64,000 nt of DNA from Planctomycetota bacterium (lineage in GTDB: Bacteria; Planctomycetota; B15-G4): assembly GCA_029259715.1 (NCBI GenBank), contig JAJDEP010000003.1, positions 186,001-250,000 on the forward strand. Reading direction: 5' to 3'. Shown in pieces: positions 62,356 to 64,000 of the stretch. Positions within the stretch are counted from its first letter, which is position 1. Each line of letters opens with the position of its first letter. Below the pieces are notes generated by a model that ran no database searches, was not told the origin of the DNA, and saw nothing but the letters and a program-made list of their open reading frames with translations. Position numbers and translations under genes: made by a program.

Positions 62356-64000
62356 ATGGTGAGCGAGGGACTGCCCGACGACCGGACTGTGCCCTCGGCA
62401 ACGACTGAGAACCCGGCGACCGTGTCCGCCACGGCAGCGGCTCTCCCTGCGCTGCTGCTGTCCGCCGAGCTCATCGTCCTCGGCCCGCACGCCGTCCACG
62501 CCGCCAACGCGGCCGAGTTCAGCGAGGGGTTCCTGCCGCTCATCGGCCCGTTGCTCATCGCCGCACTCACCGTCGCCGCCGCGGGCGCGCTCATCGGCGC
62601 CCTCCTGCGCGGGACGCTGCGCTCTCGCTGGGTCGCCGTCCTGCTCATGCTCGCACTGCTCGCCTGGTTGCAAGGCAATCTGCTCCTCGGTCACTACGGT
62701 CGCCTCGACGGATCGCCGCTCGAGGTCACGCTCGGGCCCTTTGCTCGCGCCGCCGAAGTCTCCCTTTGGGTCGCGGCTCTCACCGCGGCCCTGCTGTTCC
62801 ATCGCACGTTGGCGCGCATCGCCCCCTTCGTCGCGACGCTCGTGCTCGCGTTACAGATGCTCGCCGCGATTCTCCTGCCCGTCTTCTCGGGCGCAGATTC
62901 CCTGAAACACGACGCGCCGGCCGACGACAAGTCATCGTCCGCAGCGCCGGCGGTTCCGTCCGACACCCCTCCCGGAGACGTATTCCGACTCTCCCGCAAC
63001 GACAACCTCATCCTGATCATCCTCGACACGCTCACCAGCGATGTCGCGGTCGAGATCCTGCAGAGCGACCGTCCCCGCTGGGACGCCGCCTTCGATGGAT
63101 TCGCGGTCTACACCGACACCCTCGCGCCGTACGCCACCACGGTGCCGAGCCTCGCCGCGACCATGGGCGCGCCCCGCTACGAGAACGAAGAGTCACTGCT
63201 CGACTACGGCCTCGTCGCCTATCGCCGTGCGCCCACCCTGCCCTCGACGCTGCTCGACCACGGTTGGGCCGTGGATTGGATCGCGCTCACACCGGCCTTT
63301 TGCGGTGCGGTGCCGGCGTCTCTGTGCTGGCCCATCCCGCGCCCCTATGCGCCGCTCGCCGACCAACGCCGCCTCGCCGCCATCGAGCTGGCCGATCTCT
63401 CGCTGTTCCGCCACGCGCCCCATGCGCTGAAGCCGAGCGTCTACGCCGAGGGCTCGTGGACGCTGCGCCGCTGGCTGCTCGGTGAGGGCCACCATGCGAG
63501 CCGCCCGGAGAGCACGGCCAACTTCCTGATCGAGGCCGCCGAGAAGCTCGTGGCCGATCGCGACGAATCCGTGTTCAAGTTGATCCATGTCTCGGGCGGT
63601 CACGAGCCCCTCGTGCTCGACGGCACCTGCGCGGTGACCGGCGACCGTCTCGAGCCCCACGATGTGCAGGGCTACCGAGCCCAGGTCGCCTGCTCGCTCG
63701 AACTGGTGGCGCGGCTGTTCGCGCGCCTCGACGACATCGGCGTGCTCGACGACGCCACCATCGTCGTGATGGGTGATCATGGCGGCGACATCGGGGTGCA
63801 GGGCGTGCAGCCTCACCCCCTCGATGAGCGCGCGCTCTCCCGGGCCCGCCCGCTGCTGGCCGTGAAGTGGCCGGGGACCCACGGGCCCATCGCCCTGCGC
63901 CGCGCGCCCGCTTCGTTGCTCGATGTCGCGCCGACCCTCGCCGCCGCCGCGGGCGTGCCGTGGAGCGGCGACGCGCCCGGGCGACTGGGCCCGGGCGACC
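62356..64000 (+). CDS. Membrane sulfatase/LTA-synthase-like enzyme (3' end outside window)
   Basis: At least 548 residues, open to the window edge. The first 185 residues hold several membrane segments (LIGPLLIAALTVAAAGALIG; WVAVLLMLALLAWLQGNLLL; TLVLALQMLAAILLPVF), then a Ser/Ala linker and an alkaline-phosphatase-superfamily catalytic domain. This starts LILIILDTLTSDVAVEIL (about 221) and contains the metal site VVMGDHGGDIGVQG (about 471). LTA-synthase-like proteins transfer phosphoglycerol or phosphoethanolamine outside the membrane, whereas sulfatases hydrolyse sulfate esters; substrate cannot be told here. ATG at 62356 by frame and hydrophobicity. Confidence 0.75.
   Translation, partial: MVSEGLPDDRTVPSATTENPATVSATAAALPALLLSAELIVLGPHAVHAANAAEFSEGFLPLIGPLLIAALTVAAAGALIGALLRGTLRSRWVAVLLMLALLAWLQGNLLLGHYGRLDGSPLEVTLGPFARAAEVSLWVAALTAALLFHRTLARIAPFVATLVLALQMLAAILLPVFSGADSLKHDAPADDKSSSAAPAVPSDTPPGDVFRLSRNDNLILIILDTLTSDVAVEILQSDRPRWDAAFDGFAVYTDTLAPYATTVPSLAATMGAPRYENEESLLDYGLVAYRRAPTLPSTLLDHGWAVDWIALTPAFCGAVPASLCWPIPRPYAPLADQRRLAAIELADLSLFRHAPHALKPSVYAEGSWTLRRWLLGEGHHASRPESTANFLIEAAEKLVADRDESVFKLIHVSGGHEPLVLDGTCAVTGDRLEPHDVQGYRAQVACSLELVARLFARLDDIGVLDDATIVVMGDHGGDIGVQGVQPHPLDERALSRARPLLAVKWPGTHGPIALRRAPASLLDVAPTLAAAAGVPWSGDAPGRLGPGD

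Overview
This window comes from a high-GC bacterial chromosome. Lines I counted away from the islands run near 75% G+C. It carries Shine-Dalgarno sites, many TGATG and ATGA gene overlaps, secreted giant proteins, a BlaR-type sensor protease with a very large insertion, an alpha/alpha-toroid prenyltransferase-like protein and a sulfatase-like membrane enzyme. This mixture would suit a Planctomycetota- or Myxococcota-like bacterium, but no rRNA or other marker fixes the taxon, so that placement is a weak inference. I saw no tRNA, rRNA, CRISPR array, transposase or complete integrase.

Layout. 1-15600 is mostly chromosomal housekeeping and envelope genes: a BlaI/BlaR-type pair with a tandem-dyad operator, a secreted arylsulfotransferase-like beta-propeller, an AsmA-like protein, a GT39 glycosyltransferase, a cupin-type XRE regulator, an S41 protease, an alkyltransferase-like protein, a toroid protein and a WYL regulator. 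15600-17170 holds a DUF4258/DUF2283 pair and a phosphatase that appears to start at ATC. 17300-29620 is a lower-GC block: a Druantia type III-like pair (helicase DruE plus a DruH-like protein), a decayed vsr gene, a C5-cytosine methyltransferase and a PD-(D/E)XK-like protein. 29680-41000 is a second restriction-type block. It has two PD-(D/E)XK genes facing a four-gene operon of a type III-like Res, a small PD-(D/E)XK protein, a beta-class Mod whose target-recognition region is compositionally foreign, and a RelE-UvrD fusion. 42028-47706 is a tightly packed four-gene operon: UPF1-like helicase with a PLD-like tail, NERD-UvrD helicase, HIT protein and HNH nuclease. I know no name for this combination, and it is the best candidate here for an undescribed defence system. 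47960-51400 has small accessory genes, an ATPase with paired palindromes upstream and an HTH-nucleotidyltransferase.

51458-59306 is an operon of three exported proteins ending in a 1573-residue protein with a C-terminal ADP-ribosyltransferase-like domain. 59466 to the end has an ECF sigma factor with a small membrane partner, a YjdF-like membrane protein, a secreted alpha/beta hydrolase and a truncated LTA-synthase-like enzyme.

How the genes may work together: 15.6-47.7 kb reads as a layered defence island. Cytosine and adenine methylation mark self, several nuclease-helicases could act on foreign DNA, and toxin-like modules are interspersed. Family names are from recognition of the protein sequence; G+C figures are from individual lines counted by hand.
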